Below, in pieces: positions 23,417 to 32,189 of a stretch of DNA of 64,000 nt. The position numbers were made by a program, and so were the translations under genes. The DNA lies in assembly GCA_903910555.1 (NCBI GenBank), contig CAIVZZ010000003.1, forward strand, positions 62,001-126,000, in the 5' to 3' direction. The stretch's first letter is position 1; every line of letters begins with the position of its first letter. Origin of the DNA: an uncultured Gemmatimonadota bacterium. Its GTDB lineage: Bacteria > Gemmatimonadota > Gemmatimonadetes > Gemmatimonadales > Gemmatimonadaceae. The notes below the pieces were generated by a model. That model searched no databases and had not been told where the DNA came from. It saw only the letters and a list, made by a program, of their open reading frames with translations.

Positions 23417-25849
23417 TTAGTCTGCGCGGATCGCGGTAAGCGGGTCGGCGCGGGCCGCTCTTAGCGCCGGAACGAGACTCGACGCAATCGCAATCGCGGG
23501 CAGCACAATGCTGCTCGCGAGCAGCGTGATCGGATCGCGCGCGCCGATTCCAAACAGCAGCGACTGCATCAGGCTCGACAGCGCGAGCGCCGCGACCAAT
23601 CCAATCGCAACACCGGCCGCTGCGAGTTTCATCGCATCGGACAGCACCATCGTGGTTACGCCGCGTGCGTTCGCACCGAGAGCCATGCGAATGCCCAGCT
23701 CACGCGTCCGCTGCGAAACGAGATACGACATCACGCCAAACACTCCAGCTCCCGCCAGCAGCACGGCAAGCACCGCGAGCACGGCGAGGAGTGCGAGCGT
23801 GAGTTCCCGGCTGCGCAACGACGACGAAACCACACTCTCCATCGTCTCAATGCCGTAGAGCGGCTGACCCGGCGACACCGCGGCGACCGCGTCGCGCACC
23901 GCCGACACGAGCCGCGACGGATCCGACGCTGTCGATACTACGAATGTCATGTTCGTGAGCCGCTGTGGATTGAATGCGGCGTTCACGTACACTTCCGAGT
24001 GCGGGTCCTGGTCGAGCCCCGCCTGGCGTACGTCGCCCGCGATTCCGACGATCGTATATGGCGTTGGACTCCACGCATTGATCTGCTTGCCCAGCGGGTC
24101 CTCTCCCGGGAAGTAGCGGCGCGCGAACTCCTGATTGATGATGATCGGAGGAAGCGCACCCGGCACATCGTGATCGTTGAATTCCCGTCCGGCGCGCATC
24201 GGTATTCCGAGCGCGGCGAAGTATCCGCTGCTCACCGTCCGGAACTCGGCGAACGGCCGTTTGCTCTGCTCGGTTTCCTGTGGACGGCCGACGATGCTCA
24301 TGCCGCCGTTGGTTCCCCAGCTCTGCACCGGAAGCAGACTGGTGGTTCCCGCGGCGCGCACGCCCGGCAACGCACGCAGTTTTTCCAGCACCGGGCCCGC
24401 GAATCGAACGTACAATGAGCTGTCGAGTCCGGGGTTTGTCGCCAGGCGGGTCTTGAAGGTGAGCACGTTGTGAGCCTGAAACCCCGGATCGGTCTTGATC
24501 AGCGCACCGAAGCTTCGGACGAGCAGTCCGGCGCCGGTGAGCAATACCATCGAGAGTGCTATCTCGGCGACGACCAGCGTCTTCAGCGCGCGATGTCGCA
24601 CGCCGCTGATGCTAGTCTTGCCGGACGAATCACTCAGATCCTGACGGAGATCGGCACGCGAAGCTTGCAGGGCCGGAGCGAGACCGAACGCGACACCGGT
24701 GATGATCGAAATCGCGGCGGTGAACGCCAGCACCAGCGGGTCGAGTCCGATCGATTCAGCCCGCGGCAGCGCCGCCGCCGCGAACGAGAGGATGATACGC
24801 AGCGAGCTGAACGCAACTGCCAATCCGAGCACTCCGCCCGCCGCCGACAACAGCACGCTCTCGGTAAGAAACTGACGCACGATGCGGCGCGGGTCGGCGC
24901 CGAGCGCCGTGCGGATCGCGACTTCGCGTCGCCGCCCGCTGGCACGCGCGAGGAGCAGGTTTGCGACGTTTGCGCATGCAATGAGCAGCACGAGGCCGAC
25001 CGCGCCGAGCAGGAGCACGAGTGCGGGCCGAACCGGCCCGACGAGCACTTCTTCCATCGATTTCGTCGTCGCGCTCCGTCCCTCCATTTCGCCGGGGTCG
25101 ACAATGCGTATCCTCGCGACGGCCGTCTTGAGGTCCGCGTCGGCGGCAGCAGCGTCCACTCCGGTGCGGAGCCGTCCGAATACCTGAAGAAAGTGCGCGC
25201 CGCGATTCTTGGCGTCGCCGTTCCGCTCCGGGCGAAATGCTGTCCAGAGATCGGTGTGGACGGCCGACACCGGAAGGTCGAACGAGGCAGGCATCACGCC
25301 GACGACCGTAAACGTGGTGCTATCGAGACGTAATGTTGAGTTGAGTATTTCCGGGCGCGATCCGAATCGGCGCCGCCACAGTCCCTCGCTGATTACGACG
25401 ACGTCAGGCGAGCCGGGCCCATCTTCCTCGGGACGAAAAACACGCCCTGCGAGCGGCGGCGTGCCAAGGAGGGCAAACGCATTCGCAGTGACCTCGACGA
25501 CTCGCAGACGTTCAGGCTGCTCACGGTCGACGAGGTTCATGTTCATGCCGTTGTATGCCGCCATCCCCTCGAAAGACGTGAGCTGCGCCCTGAAGTCGGC
25601 GAGATTGGGCACCGAGACCGACCCGAGCAGGCCGGATTTTCCCTGCGCGGTGAACGTCTCGTAGATGCGAACCAAGCGCGCCGGCTCGCGGTATGGCAGG
25701 GAGCCCAGCAATACGGTCCGCACCACCGAGAAAATCGCCGTATTCGCGCCGATGCCGAGCGCCAGACAGAGGATCGCGATCGTGGTGAACGCGGGCTGAT
25801 TTCGCAGCGAGCGAAGTGCATACCGGACATCTTGAAAAAAGCTGCCCAC
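23417..25849 (-). CDS. Orphan MacB-type ABC permease (ADOP-like)
   Basis: 811 residues with two copies of the MacB periplasmic core plus FtsX permease unit, eight predicted helices. It begins SFFQDVRYALRSLRNQPAF then LCLALGIGANTAIFSVV, the hallmark of the duplicated permeases common in Acidobacteria and Gemmatimonadota. No ATPase gene is nearby. GTG 25849 is chosen because ggagg lies about six bases upstream and because family members start just before this motif. Substrate unknown; envelope stress or peptide/lipid export is typical of MacB relatives. Confidence 0.9.
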   Translation of the reverse strand: MGSFFQDVRYALRSLRNQPAFTTIAILCLALGIGANTAIFSVVRTVLLGSLPYREPARLVRIYETFTAQGKSGLLGSVSVPNLADFRAQLTSFEGMAAYNGMNMNLVDREQPERLRVVEVTANAFALLGTPPLAGRVFRPEEDGPGSPDVVVISEGLWRRRFGSRPEILNSTLRLDSTTFTVVGVMPASFDLPVSAVHTDLWTAFRPERNGDAKNRGAHFLQVFGRLRTGVDAAAADADLKTAVARIRIVDPGEMEGRSATTKSMEEVLVGPVRPALVLLLGAVGLVLLIACANVANLLLARASGRRREVAIRTALGADPRRIVRQFLTESVLLSAAGGVLGLAVAFSSLRIILSFAAAALPRAESIGLDPLVLAFTAAISIITGVAFGLAPALQASRADLRQDLSDSSGKTSISGVRHRALKTLVVAEIALSMVLLTGAGLLVRSFGALIKTDPGFQAHNVLTFKTRLATNPGLDSSLYVRFAGPVLEKLRALPGVRAAGTTSLLPVQSWGTNGGMSIVGRPQETEQSKRPFAEFRTVSSGYFAALGIPMRAGREFNDHDVPGALPPIIINQEFARRYFPGEDPLGKQINAWSPTPYTIVGIAGDVRQAGLDQDPHSEVYVNAAFNPQRLTNMTFVVSTASDPSRLVSAVRDAVAAVSPGQPLYGIETMESVVSSSLRSRELTLALLAVLAVLAVLLAGAGVFGVMSYLVSQRTRELGIRMALGANARGVTTMVLSDAMKLAAAGVAIGLVAALALSSLMQSLLFGIGARDPITLLASSIVLPAIAIASSLVPALRAARADPLTAIRAD

Positions 25850-25880
25850 AGATCGCCTCCCAGCGGGATTTTCCCATTTC

Positions 25881-25920
25881 GCGCCACATTGCGCCACATT
25901 TTGCCACGTTTTGCCACTTG
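25881..25920. repeat. Four 10-bp tandem repeats in a divergent promoter
   Basis: Units at 25881, 25891, 25901 and 25911 read gcgccacatt, gcgccacatt, ttgccacgtt and ttgccacttg, each holding GCCAC at the same position. The 10-base period places every GCCAC on one face of the helix. They lie between the permease start (25849, minus) and the peptidase start (25976, plus), so they may be operator sites for a shared regulator. Confidence 0.55.
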
Positions 25921-25975
25921 CCGGACGTTCGACAACGTCAGGCGCGAGACAGTTGGCAGGAGCTATATTTCCCCT

Positions 25976-27502
25976 ATGGCCGCACCCGAATCCGCTGCGC
26001 TGGACACAGTGCGCACCCGTGGCGAAGCGTTTCTCCGAGACGTGTCGCGAGAGTATTACTCGTCGCATGCCGGGCTGAAGCCGGCCGCGGAGTTGCAACC
26101 CATTTACGAGAAGCACCGCGAAGCATACGGCGATGAATCGCTCGAGCTCGCGATGAATCTTCTGAAGAGTTCGACGCCCGGCTCCGAGGAGCACCGCTCC
26201 GGACGGATGCTCGTCGAGTGGCTGCTCGAATCGCGCGCCGGCCGCGAACTCGCGCCGCTCGAGGAGCGCGAGATCGCTTGGGAAGGCGCGGCGATGATAC
26301 CGCTCGCCGACGGCGGACTCGAGCCGTATCGCAGAGCGTCGATCACGATCGCAAACACGCGCGACGCGCGTGAGCGGCGCGCACTCGATGACGCACGTGC
26401 GCGCCTCGTCGCGGCCGAACTCGCGCCGATGCGCCAGGAACGGCTTTCGCGCGAGAAAGAAATCATCGAGAGAGCGGGAATTGCACCGAGCTATCTCGAC
26501 ACGTTCGACGCGCTCGCGGGGATTTCGATCCGCGGGCTACGCGACGACTGCAAACAGTTTCTGCGGGACACGCAGTCGATGTGGGACGACGTGCTCCCCG
26601 AGTTCCTGAAGCACGGGCTCGGCATCACGCCCGCCGAAGCGACACGCGCGGACGCCGTCGCTCTGATGCGCGTGCCGGAGTTCGACTCCGGATTTCCGTC
26701 CGAAGCGATGGAGCGCGAAGTTCGCCGCCAGGTTACCGAGATGGGCGCGAGTCCGGACGCCAACGGCCGCGTGCGCTACGACACCGGCGAGCGCGAAGGC
26801 AAACGTGCGCGCGCGTTCTGCGCGCCCGTCACGATTCCAGACGAGGTCTATCTGGTTATCCGCCCGCACGGCGGGCAGAACGACTGGCAGACGCTGCTGC
26901 ACGAACTCGGGCACGCGCTCCACTTCGCGAACATCGATACCCAGCTTCCGTTCGAGCACCGCTGGCTTGGTGACAACTCGATCACCGAAGGGTACGCGAT
27001 GCTGTTCGACCACCGGATGAAGGATCGGGGATGGCTGTCCCGCTATACTGAGCTCAGCAAAACCGACCTTCCGCGCTATTTGCGCTCGGCCGGATTTGAA
27101 GAGCTCCAGTTTCTGCGCCGGTATTGCGCGAAGCTGATTTATGAAGTCGAGCTCTACGGCGGCAACGTCTCATGGTCGGCGCTGCCCGATCTGTACGTGG
27201 AAACGCTGACCGGAGCGACCGGCTTCAAGTACCAGCGCTCGGATGCGTTCGTCGATGTCGACCCGCGTTTTTATTCGGCGCGCTACCTTCGCGCGTGGCA
27301 GCTGCAGTCGCTGCTGGCCGAGACGCTCGTCGATCGCTTCAACGACGATTGGTGGCGCAATCCGCACGCGGGGCCGTGGATCGTCCAGGAATTATTCGCG
27401 CGCGGACAGCGCGAGCTCGCAGAGGAACAGGCACAACGGGTGGCAAAGAAATCGCTGTCGTTCGCGCCGCTCGTCAAGGCGATCGAAGGACTGCTGACCT
27501 GA
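25976..27502 (+). CDS. HExxH oligopeptidase-like metallopeptidase (M3-like)
   Basis: 508 residues, no signal peptide, so probably cytoplasmic. The zinc motif is LLHELGHALHF, with the third ligand expected in SITEGYAMLFDH about 28 residues later, as in thimet/oligopeptidase-F relatives. The rest is alpha-helical. The ATG at 25976 gives MAAPESAALD, with aggag at 25958-25962. Peptide degradation is the likely role; the precise substrate is unknown. The D-amino-acid aminotransferase follows after 11 bases. Confidence 0.82.
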   Translation: MAAPESAALDTVRTRGEAFLRDVSREYYSSHAGLKPAAELQPIYEKHREAYGDESLELAMNLLKSSTPGSEEHRSGRMLVEWLLESRAGRELAPLEEREIAWEGAAMIPLADGGLEPYRRASITIANTRDARERRALDDARARLVAAELAPMRQERLSREKEIIERAGIAPSYLDTFDALAGISIRGLRDDCKQFLRDTQSMWDDVLPEFLKHGLGITPAEATRADAVALMRVPEFDSGFPSEAMEREVRRQVTEMGASPDANGRVRYDTGEREGKRARAFCAPVTIPDEVYLVIRPHGGQNDWQTLLHELGHALHFANIDTQLPFEHRWLGDNSITEGYAMLFDHRMKDRGWLSRYTELSKTDLPRYLRSAGFEELQFLRRYCAKLIYEVELYGGNVSWSALPDLYVETLTGATGFKYQRSDAFVDVDPRFYSARYLRAWQLQSLLAETLVDRFNDDWWRNPHAGPWIVQELFARGQRELAEEQAQRVAKKSLSFAPLVKAIEGLLT

Positions 27503-27513
27503 GAGGAGTGCAG

Positions 27514-28380
27514 ATGACAACAGTCTATTTGAACGGCGAGTTCATTCCGAAAGAGCGCGCGATGATTTCGGTAGAGGATCGCGGCTTCATTTTCGGCGAC
27601 GGCATCTACGAAGTGGTGCGCGTGATCGACGGGCGCATTTTCGAATGGGGCCTTCACGCGGCGCGGCTCAAGTACGGCATCGCCGGCATTCGCATCGCGC
27701 TCGACGCGTCCGCGATCGACGGATTGAAAGCGGTCTGTGAGCGACTCGTGAATGACAACGGCCTCGCCGACGGTGAGGCGACGGTGTACATGCAGGTTTC
27801 GCGTGGTGCCGCGCCGCGTACGCATTACTTCCCGCCTGCCGGCACCGCGCCGACCGTGTACGCCGCCGCTTCGCGCTTCGTCGTGCCGCGCGACCAGCGC
27901 GACTCCGGCGTGAAGGCGATCACCGCTCCCGATATTCGCTGGCTGCGCTGCGATCTGAAAACGGTGAACCTGCTCGGCGCGGTGCTCGGGCGGCAGGCTG
28001 CCGCAGAAGCCGGCGCGTACGAAGCGATCCTGCTGCGCGATGGTGTCGTCACTGAAGGTGCGGCCACAAACGTGTTCGGCGTGGTGGACGGCGTCGTGCG
28101 CACGCATCCGCTCGGAAATCTGATTTTGCCGGGGATTACGCGTGCGGTGGTGGTCGCTCTCATGCGAGAAAACAACATCGCTCTCGTCGAGACACCGATC
28201 ACGCACGACGAACTGCGGCGCGCGTCCGAGCTCATGCTGGTTGGTACGACGACCGATGTCACCGGCGTCGTTTTGCTCGACGGCAAGCCGGTGGGCGCCG
28301 GCGCACCCGGCCCGATGACGCTGCGGCTGCAGGCGCTGCTCGATGCGCGATTGTACGCCGCGGTGGGAGCGGGTCGCTAG
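27514..28380 (+). CDS. dat: D-amino-acid aminotransferase (class IV PLP enzyme)
   Basis: Fold-type IV PLP transaminase. The catalytic Lys is in LKTVNLLG, and the strand MQVSRGAAPRTHYFP closely matches D-alanine aminotransferase rather than the branched-chain enzyme. The product makes D-glutamate or D-alanine for peptidoglycan, or recycles D-amino acids. 288 residues. A good site, gagaggagtg at 27501-27510, precedes the ATG; the gene is coupled to the peptidase before it, which may supply amino acids. Confidence 0.88.
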   Translation: MTTVYLNGEFIPKERAMISVEDRGFIFGDGIYEVVRVIDGRIFEWGLHAARLKYGIAGIRIALDASAIDGLKAVCERLVNDNGLADGEATVYMQVSRGAAPRTHYFPPAGTAPTVYAAASRFVVPRDQRDSGVKAITAPDIRWLRCDLKTVNLLGAVLGRQAAAEAGAYEAILLRDGVVTEGAATNVFGVVDGVVRTHPLGNLILPGITRAVVVALMRENNIALVETPITHDELRRASELMLVGTTTDVTGVVLLDGKPVGAGAPGPMTLRLQALLDARLYAAVGAGR

Positions 28381-28383
28381 CCG

Positions 28384-29730
28384 ATGCCGTGGCGCCGCTA
28401 CGCCACGCGCACTCCGTTTGCGCCGCCCGTAGCGGAGCCGCCGGCACATCGTGAGTTGATCGCGGTCCGCGAAATCGTCCACGCTTTTTTACGCGCGGAC
28501 CGCCCTGAAGATGTTTTTCAGTTTGCGCTCGACCGCGTGAGCCCCGTGGTTGGCGCAAGCTTCGCGTCTGTATATCTGGTTGACGGCGCGTCGGAGTTGA
28601 TGCGGCTCGTTGCCGCGTACAACTGGCCCGAGCAGCACCGCCCATGGCTCGGCGACATGCGCGTACGAGTCGGATTCGGGCCGAGCGGCGAGGCAGCAAG
28701 CGAACGCCGCGCGATCGAGATCCCCGATGTGTTCGCAGATCCCGACCTCGAAGACTGGCACGATGTGGCGCGCGAGCTCGACTTCCGGGCGATCGTCGCG
28801 CTGCCGCTGCAGACGGCGAGCCATGTGCTCGGCACGGTGACGTTCTACTTCAGCGATCCCGGCGGCTTCACGCCTGAGAAGCGCGGACTGCTGCGCATCG
28901 TTGCCGATCAAATGGCCGCGACGGCGGAAAAGGCCGGTTTGCTCGACGAAATGCGGCGCACGAACGCTGCGCTGGTCGAGGCGAACGCGGAACTCGAACG
29001 ACAGTACGTAGCGGTGGTCGAGGCGCGCCGGGTGAAGGATGAGTTCCTCGCGAACGTTTCGTACGAACTGCGCACACCGCTCACTGCGGTGATGGGTTAC
29101 ATCTCGATTCTCAGCGAGCAGATCTCGGGGCCGCTCACTCCTGAACAGGCCGAAGAACTCGGTCAGGCGCACACGGCGAGCGAACGGCTGCTCGAGCTGA
29201 TCGATGCGCTGCTGGAGTTCACCGCATTGCGCCGTGGCACGCTGGAAGTGATGCTCGAAGAGTTCGATCCACGCGTTCCGTTGCGTGAGGCGATGCGCGC
29301 GGCACGCGGGCTTCCGCCGGGAGTGCAGCTGATTGCCGAGGAGCCGGTTCTTGCGCTCCCGCCGATGCGCTCGGACCGGCGGAAAATCACGCGCATCCTC
29401 GTTAGTTTACTCTCGAATGCGTTCAAGTTCACTGCGAAAGGTGAAGAGCGCGCATCCGTAAACCTTGTCAACGGCCGAGTTGTGTACAGCGTACAGGATT
29501 CGGGGATCGGGATCGAGCCGGCCGCACAGCTTTTAGTGTTCGACGAGTTCCGTCAGGTCGACGGAACGGCAACGCGGCGCTATGGAGGATCCGGACTCGG
29601 ACTGGCGCTTTCACGCGGTGTCGCGCGTTTGTTGGGCGGCGACATCGAGCTGGTTTCCGCCCCCGGACAAGGATCGACGTTCGCTCTCAATCTCCCGCTC
29701 GAGTACGCACCTACCGAGGGTCGCTCGTGA
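28384..29730 (+). CDS. GAF-domain histidine-kinase-like protein lacking the phospho-acceptor His
   Basis: 448 residues, soluble. GAF domain about 35-180, linker helix, HisKA-like region 210-280, HATPase about 325-440 with N box NAFKFT, DSGIGIE, and a G2 box YGGSGLGLALS. The H box, normally SHELRTP, reads SYELRTP: residue 227 is Tyr (TAC at 29062-29064), one base from His. The ATP site looks intact. Without the His it cannot act as an ordinary two-component kinase; it may sense and signal by contact or be a pseudo-kinase. No response regulator is nearby. Starts four bases after dat and overlaps the next gene. Confidence 0.86.
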   Translation: MPWRRYATRTPFAPPVAEPPAHRELIAVREIVHAFLRADRPEDVFQFALDRVSPVVGASFASVYLVDGASELMRLVAAYNWPEQHRPWLGDMRVRVGFGPSGEAASERRAIEIPDVFADPDLEDWHDVARELDFRAIVALPLQTASHVLGTVTFYFSDPGGFTPEKRGLLRIVADQMAATAEKAGLLDEMRRTNAALVEANAELERQYVAVVEARRVKDEFLANVSYELRTPLTAVMGYISILSEQISGPLTPEQAEELGQAHTASERLLELIDALLEFTALRRGTLEVMLEEFDPRVPLREAMRAARGLPPGVQLIAEEPVLALPPMRSDRRKITRILVSLLSNAFKFTAKGEERASVNLVNGRVVYSVQDSGIGIEPAAQLLVFDEFRQVDGTATRRYGGSGLGLALSRGVARLLGGDIELVSAPGQGSTFALNLPLEYAPTEGRS

Positions 29731-30023
29731 GAAACCAGCAGCGCAGCCGAACACTTCAGCAGGTCCGCACGACGCTCGCGCCGGCGGCGGTCCTCGCCGC
29801 CGCGAAAGAATTTTTCGCGCAGCGGTCGGGGATCTACTCCGCGTTCCCCGAGCAGGTCGGCCCGACGTATCTGACACTTCGCGGACTCGGCGGCGAGGAA
29901 ATCGCCATCGGCGTCGCAGCAGCTGACGGCGGTACGAACGTGTCCGCGTCGTCATACATGTTCGATCAGCAGGTTGCGCGTTTTCTTTCGTCGCTGCCGC
30001 CGACATCGGAGGCGGTCGCGTGA
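29727..30023 (+). CDS. Conserved small protein of unknown function
   Basis: 98 residues from GTG 29727, overlapping the kinase-like stop by four bases (GTGA). No signal peptide or helix spanning the membrane. It has a helical N-terminal half (TLQQVRTTLAPAAVLAAAKE) and a strand-rich centre (PTYLTLRGLGGEEIAIGVA). Its codon use matches its neighbours and it is coupled on both sides, so it is probably a real part of the operon. Not recognised. Confidence 0.65.
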   Translation: MRNQQRSRTLQQVRTTLAPAAVLAAAKEFFAQRSGIYSAFPEQVGPTYLTLRGLGGEEIAIGVAAADGGTNVSASSYMFDQQVARFLSSLPPTSEAVA

Positions 30024-30271
30024 ATATCCGCGTACAGTTGCTCGAGCGCTGGGATCGCCTGCCGTTCGACGTCCGTCCGGACATGTCGGTCGCGACCCTC
30101 AAGAACGAAGCGCTCGCGGCATTCGGCCTCAGCAATGCCGTCGCTGCAGACTATGTCGTGAAGCTGCGCGGTTGGGACGTACTCGGCGAGCAGGGCTCGC
30201 TCGCGGAGAGTGGTGCGCGCGAGGGCTCGACGTACCTGATGACCTATCGGCGCCGCCGGCCAATCCGCTGA
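30020..30271 (+). CDS. Small ubiquitin-like (beta-grasp) protein
   Basis: 83 residues from GTG 30020, overlapping the previous stop. The order of elements copies ubiquitin: strand MNIRVQLLERW, strand RLPFDVRPDMSVATLK running into a helix, a central strand VVKLRGWDVLGE, then SLAESGAREGSTYLMTYR. It ends in a basic tail RRRRPIR and lacks a Gly-Gly terminus, so it is not an obvious conjugated modifier. It may act as a non-covalent adaptor for the MoxR ATPase encoded next. Fold call is by pattern only. Confidence 0.65.
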   Translation: MNIRVQLLERWDRLPFDVRPDMSVATLKNEALAAFGLSNAVAADYVVKLRGWDVLGEQGSLAESGAREGSTYLMTYRRRRPIR

Positions 30272-31290
30272 GCGCCGTCGTCAATCCCCGGGCTGGAACC
30301 GACCGCGAGGCACTGCTCGCGGCCGCTGTTCGCCTGCGCGCTGAAGTCGCAAAGCGCATCGTCGGGCAGAGCGCGGTGCTCGACGAGATTCTCATGGCGA
30401 TGGTCGCCGGCGGTCATGCGCTGCTCGTCGGCGTGCCGGGTCTCGCGAAGACACTGATGATCCGCTCGGTGGCCGAGGCGATGCATCTCGAGTTCCGCCG
30501 CATTCAGTTCACGCCCGATCTCGTGCCAAGTGATATCACGGGCACGGAAATTCTCGAAGAGGATACCTCCACGGGACAGCGCACCTTCAAATTCGTGCGC
30601 GGTCCCGTGTTTGCGAACATCGTTCTCGCTGACGAAATAAATCGAGCGCCACCGCGCACGCAGGCGGCACTGCTCGAGGCCATGCAGGAACATCGCGTGA
30701 CGGTTGCGGGCGATTCGATGGCGCTTCCGGAGCCGTTTTTCGTTCTTGCCACGCAGAATCCAATCGAGCAGGAAGGAACGTACCCGCTTCCAGAAGCGCA
30801 GCTCGACCGCTTTCTCTTTGATATTCGTATCGGCTATCCGAACGAAGAGGAAGAGATCGGTATTCTGCGCGCGACCACCGGCGTGCACATGGCGCCGCTC
30901 ACGCCGGTGATCGACGCCGAGGAAGCGCGCGCACTCCAGCGGCTCGCGCGTGAAGTGCCGGCCGCAGATCCCGCGCTTCGCTACGCCACAGCGCTCGCGC
31001 GCGCGACGCGCCCGGATTCACCAACGGCAACCGACCTCGTGCGGAAGTACGTGCGCTGGGGCGCGGGTCCGCGTGCCGGTCAGGCGTTGATTCTCGGTGC
31101 GAAAGCTGCGGCGCTGCTCGCGGGCCGGCTCACTGTTGCGCCCGAAGATATCCGGCGCGTTGCGCGTCCGGTGCTGCGTCATCGTGTGCTCCCGAACTTC
31201 GCGGCCGAGGCCGAGGGCGTGAACTCCGAGCGCATCGTGGAGGATCTGCTCGCGAGCGTCGCCGCGCCGCGCAGCGACCTCAGGCTTTAG
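30268..31290 (+). CDS. MoxR-family AAA+ ATPase, probable CTG start
   Basis: Chaperone-like AAA+ ATPase of the MoxR branch. Walker A GVPGLAKT, Walker B VLADEINRAPP, sensor 1 region FFVLATQNPIEQEGTYPLPEAQLDRF and the C-terminal lid are typical. No ATG, GTG or TTG lies in frame between 30172 and the conserved domain. TTG 30172 would add an Arg-rich stretch that is plainly a shadow of the ubiquitin-like gene. CTG at 30268 overlaps the upstream TGA (CTGA), gives 340 residues and fits the family N terminus, so I prefer it. MoxR proteins usually act with DUF58 and BatA-type partners, which follow here. Confidence 0.92.
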   Translation: MSAVVNPRAGTDREALLAAAVRLRAEVAKRIVGQSAVLDEILMAMVAGGHALLVGVPGLAKTLMIRSVAEAMHLEFRRIQFTPDLVPSDITGTEILEEDTSTGQRTFKFVRGPVFANIVLADEINRAPPRTQAALLEAMQEHRVTVAGDSMALPEPFFVLATQNPIEQEGTYPLPEAQLDRFLFDIRIGYPNEEEEIGILRATTGVHMAPLTPVIDAEEARALQRLAREVPAADPALRYATALARATRPDSPTATDLVRKYVRWGAGPRAGQALILGAKAAALLAGRLTVAPEDIRRVARPVLRHRVLPNFAAEAEGVNSERIVEDLLASVAAPRSDLRL

Positions 31291-31292
31291 CG

Positions 31293-32189
31293 ATGGCGGT
31301 CGGCCCGTACGGCGCGCTGCTCGAGTCGGTGCGCGGCGTAAGGTGGCCCGCACGGCGGCCGGTGCAGGGTGGCGCACCGGGTGCGCATCTCGCGCGGAGC
31401 CGTGGTGTGGCGACAGAGTTCGTCGAGTATCGCCCGTATCGCCAGGGTGACGATCCGCGGCGGCTCGATTGGAAACTGCTCGCGCGCAGCGATCGGGCGT
31501 TCATCAGGCTCGCGCCGGACCGTGCGGTGCTCGGGACGCTGATCGCGGTCGACGCGTCGGCATCGATGGCATTTCCGGTCGAGAGTTCCGGCGCCGCCGA
31601 TCCCGCGATCCGGACGAAGTGGCGCGCGGCCAGGGAGATTGCTGTCGCGTGCGCGGCGGTGGCGCATGCGGGGAGCGACCCGGTTGGTCTCACGATTGCG
31701 GCGCATGACGGGCTCGTGCGGCTGGCGCCGCGGACGCGCCGCAGCGTTGTGGCCGAGATCGCGCGCACGCTCGATTCCGCGCGCCCGTCGGGATCGGCCT
31801 CGCTCGCGACGGTGTTTGTCGGCGCACCGGCACGAGTGCTGATCATCACCGATTGTCTGGGCGATCTCGACGGATTGCACAGGGTTGCGCGCGCGCACGT
31901 TGTGGGCGGCGGCGAGGTGCTCGTCGTGCATGTGGTATCACGCGCGGAGCTGGACCCGCCGCGAGCGGCGATGCTGGCGACCGATCCTGAAGATCCGTCC
32001 GTGTCGCGACCGCTCACGGCTGCCACGCGCGACGCGTATCGGACTGCGTTCGATAACTGGCGCGGCGACGTGGCGCGCGCATGGCGCGACGACGGCGTGG
32101 CGTATCACGAAGTTGTCGATGATGAGCCGGTGGACGTGCTCGTGCGCAGACTTGTCGCGCCTGCCGGCGGCGCTGGAGTGCGCACGTGA
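31293..32189 (+). CDS. DUF58 domain protein (vWA-like MoxR partner)
   Basis: 298 residues. The DUF58 signature EYRPYRQGDDPRRLDWKLLARSDRAF is clear, followed by a von Willebrand A-like segment whose metal site reads VDASASMAF in place of canonical DxSxS. No membrane helix, so cytosolic. It starts two bases after MoxR and ends overlapping the next gene by four bases. MoxR/DUF58 pairs are found in aerotolerance-type and metal-enzyme maturation clusters; the specific target is unknown. Confidence 0.9.
   Translation: MAVGPYGALLESVRGVRWPARRPVQGGAPGAHLARSRGVATEFVEYRPYRQGDDPRRLDWKLLARSDRAFIRLAPDRAVLGTLIAVDASASMAFPVESSGAADPAIRTKWRAAREIAVACAAVAHAGSDPVGLTIAAHDGLVRLAPRTRRSVVAEIARTLDSARPSGSASLATVFVGAPARVLIITDCLGDLDGLHRVARAHVVGGGEVLVVHVVSRAELDPPRAAMLATDPEDPSVSRPLTAATRDAYRTAFDNWRGDVARAWRDDGVAYHEVVDDEPVDVLVRRLVAPAGGAGVRT

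Noticed and set aside
25850-26194. N-terminal extension of the orphan permease
   Set aside because: Cys/Arg-rich, covers the promoter repeats and peptidase start; GTG 25849 has a good ribosome-binding site.
27172-27513. Upstream extension of the D-amino-acid aminotransferase
   Set aside because: Overlaps the peptidase in another frame; ATG 27514 has gagaggagtg before it and the normal N terminus.
30172-30267. TTG-initiated extension of MoxR
   Set aside because: Encodes an Arg-rich shadow of the ubiquitin-like gene; the family N terminus begins near 30268.
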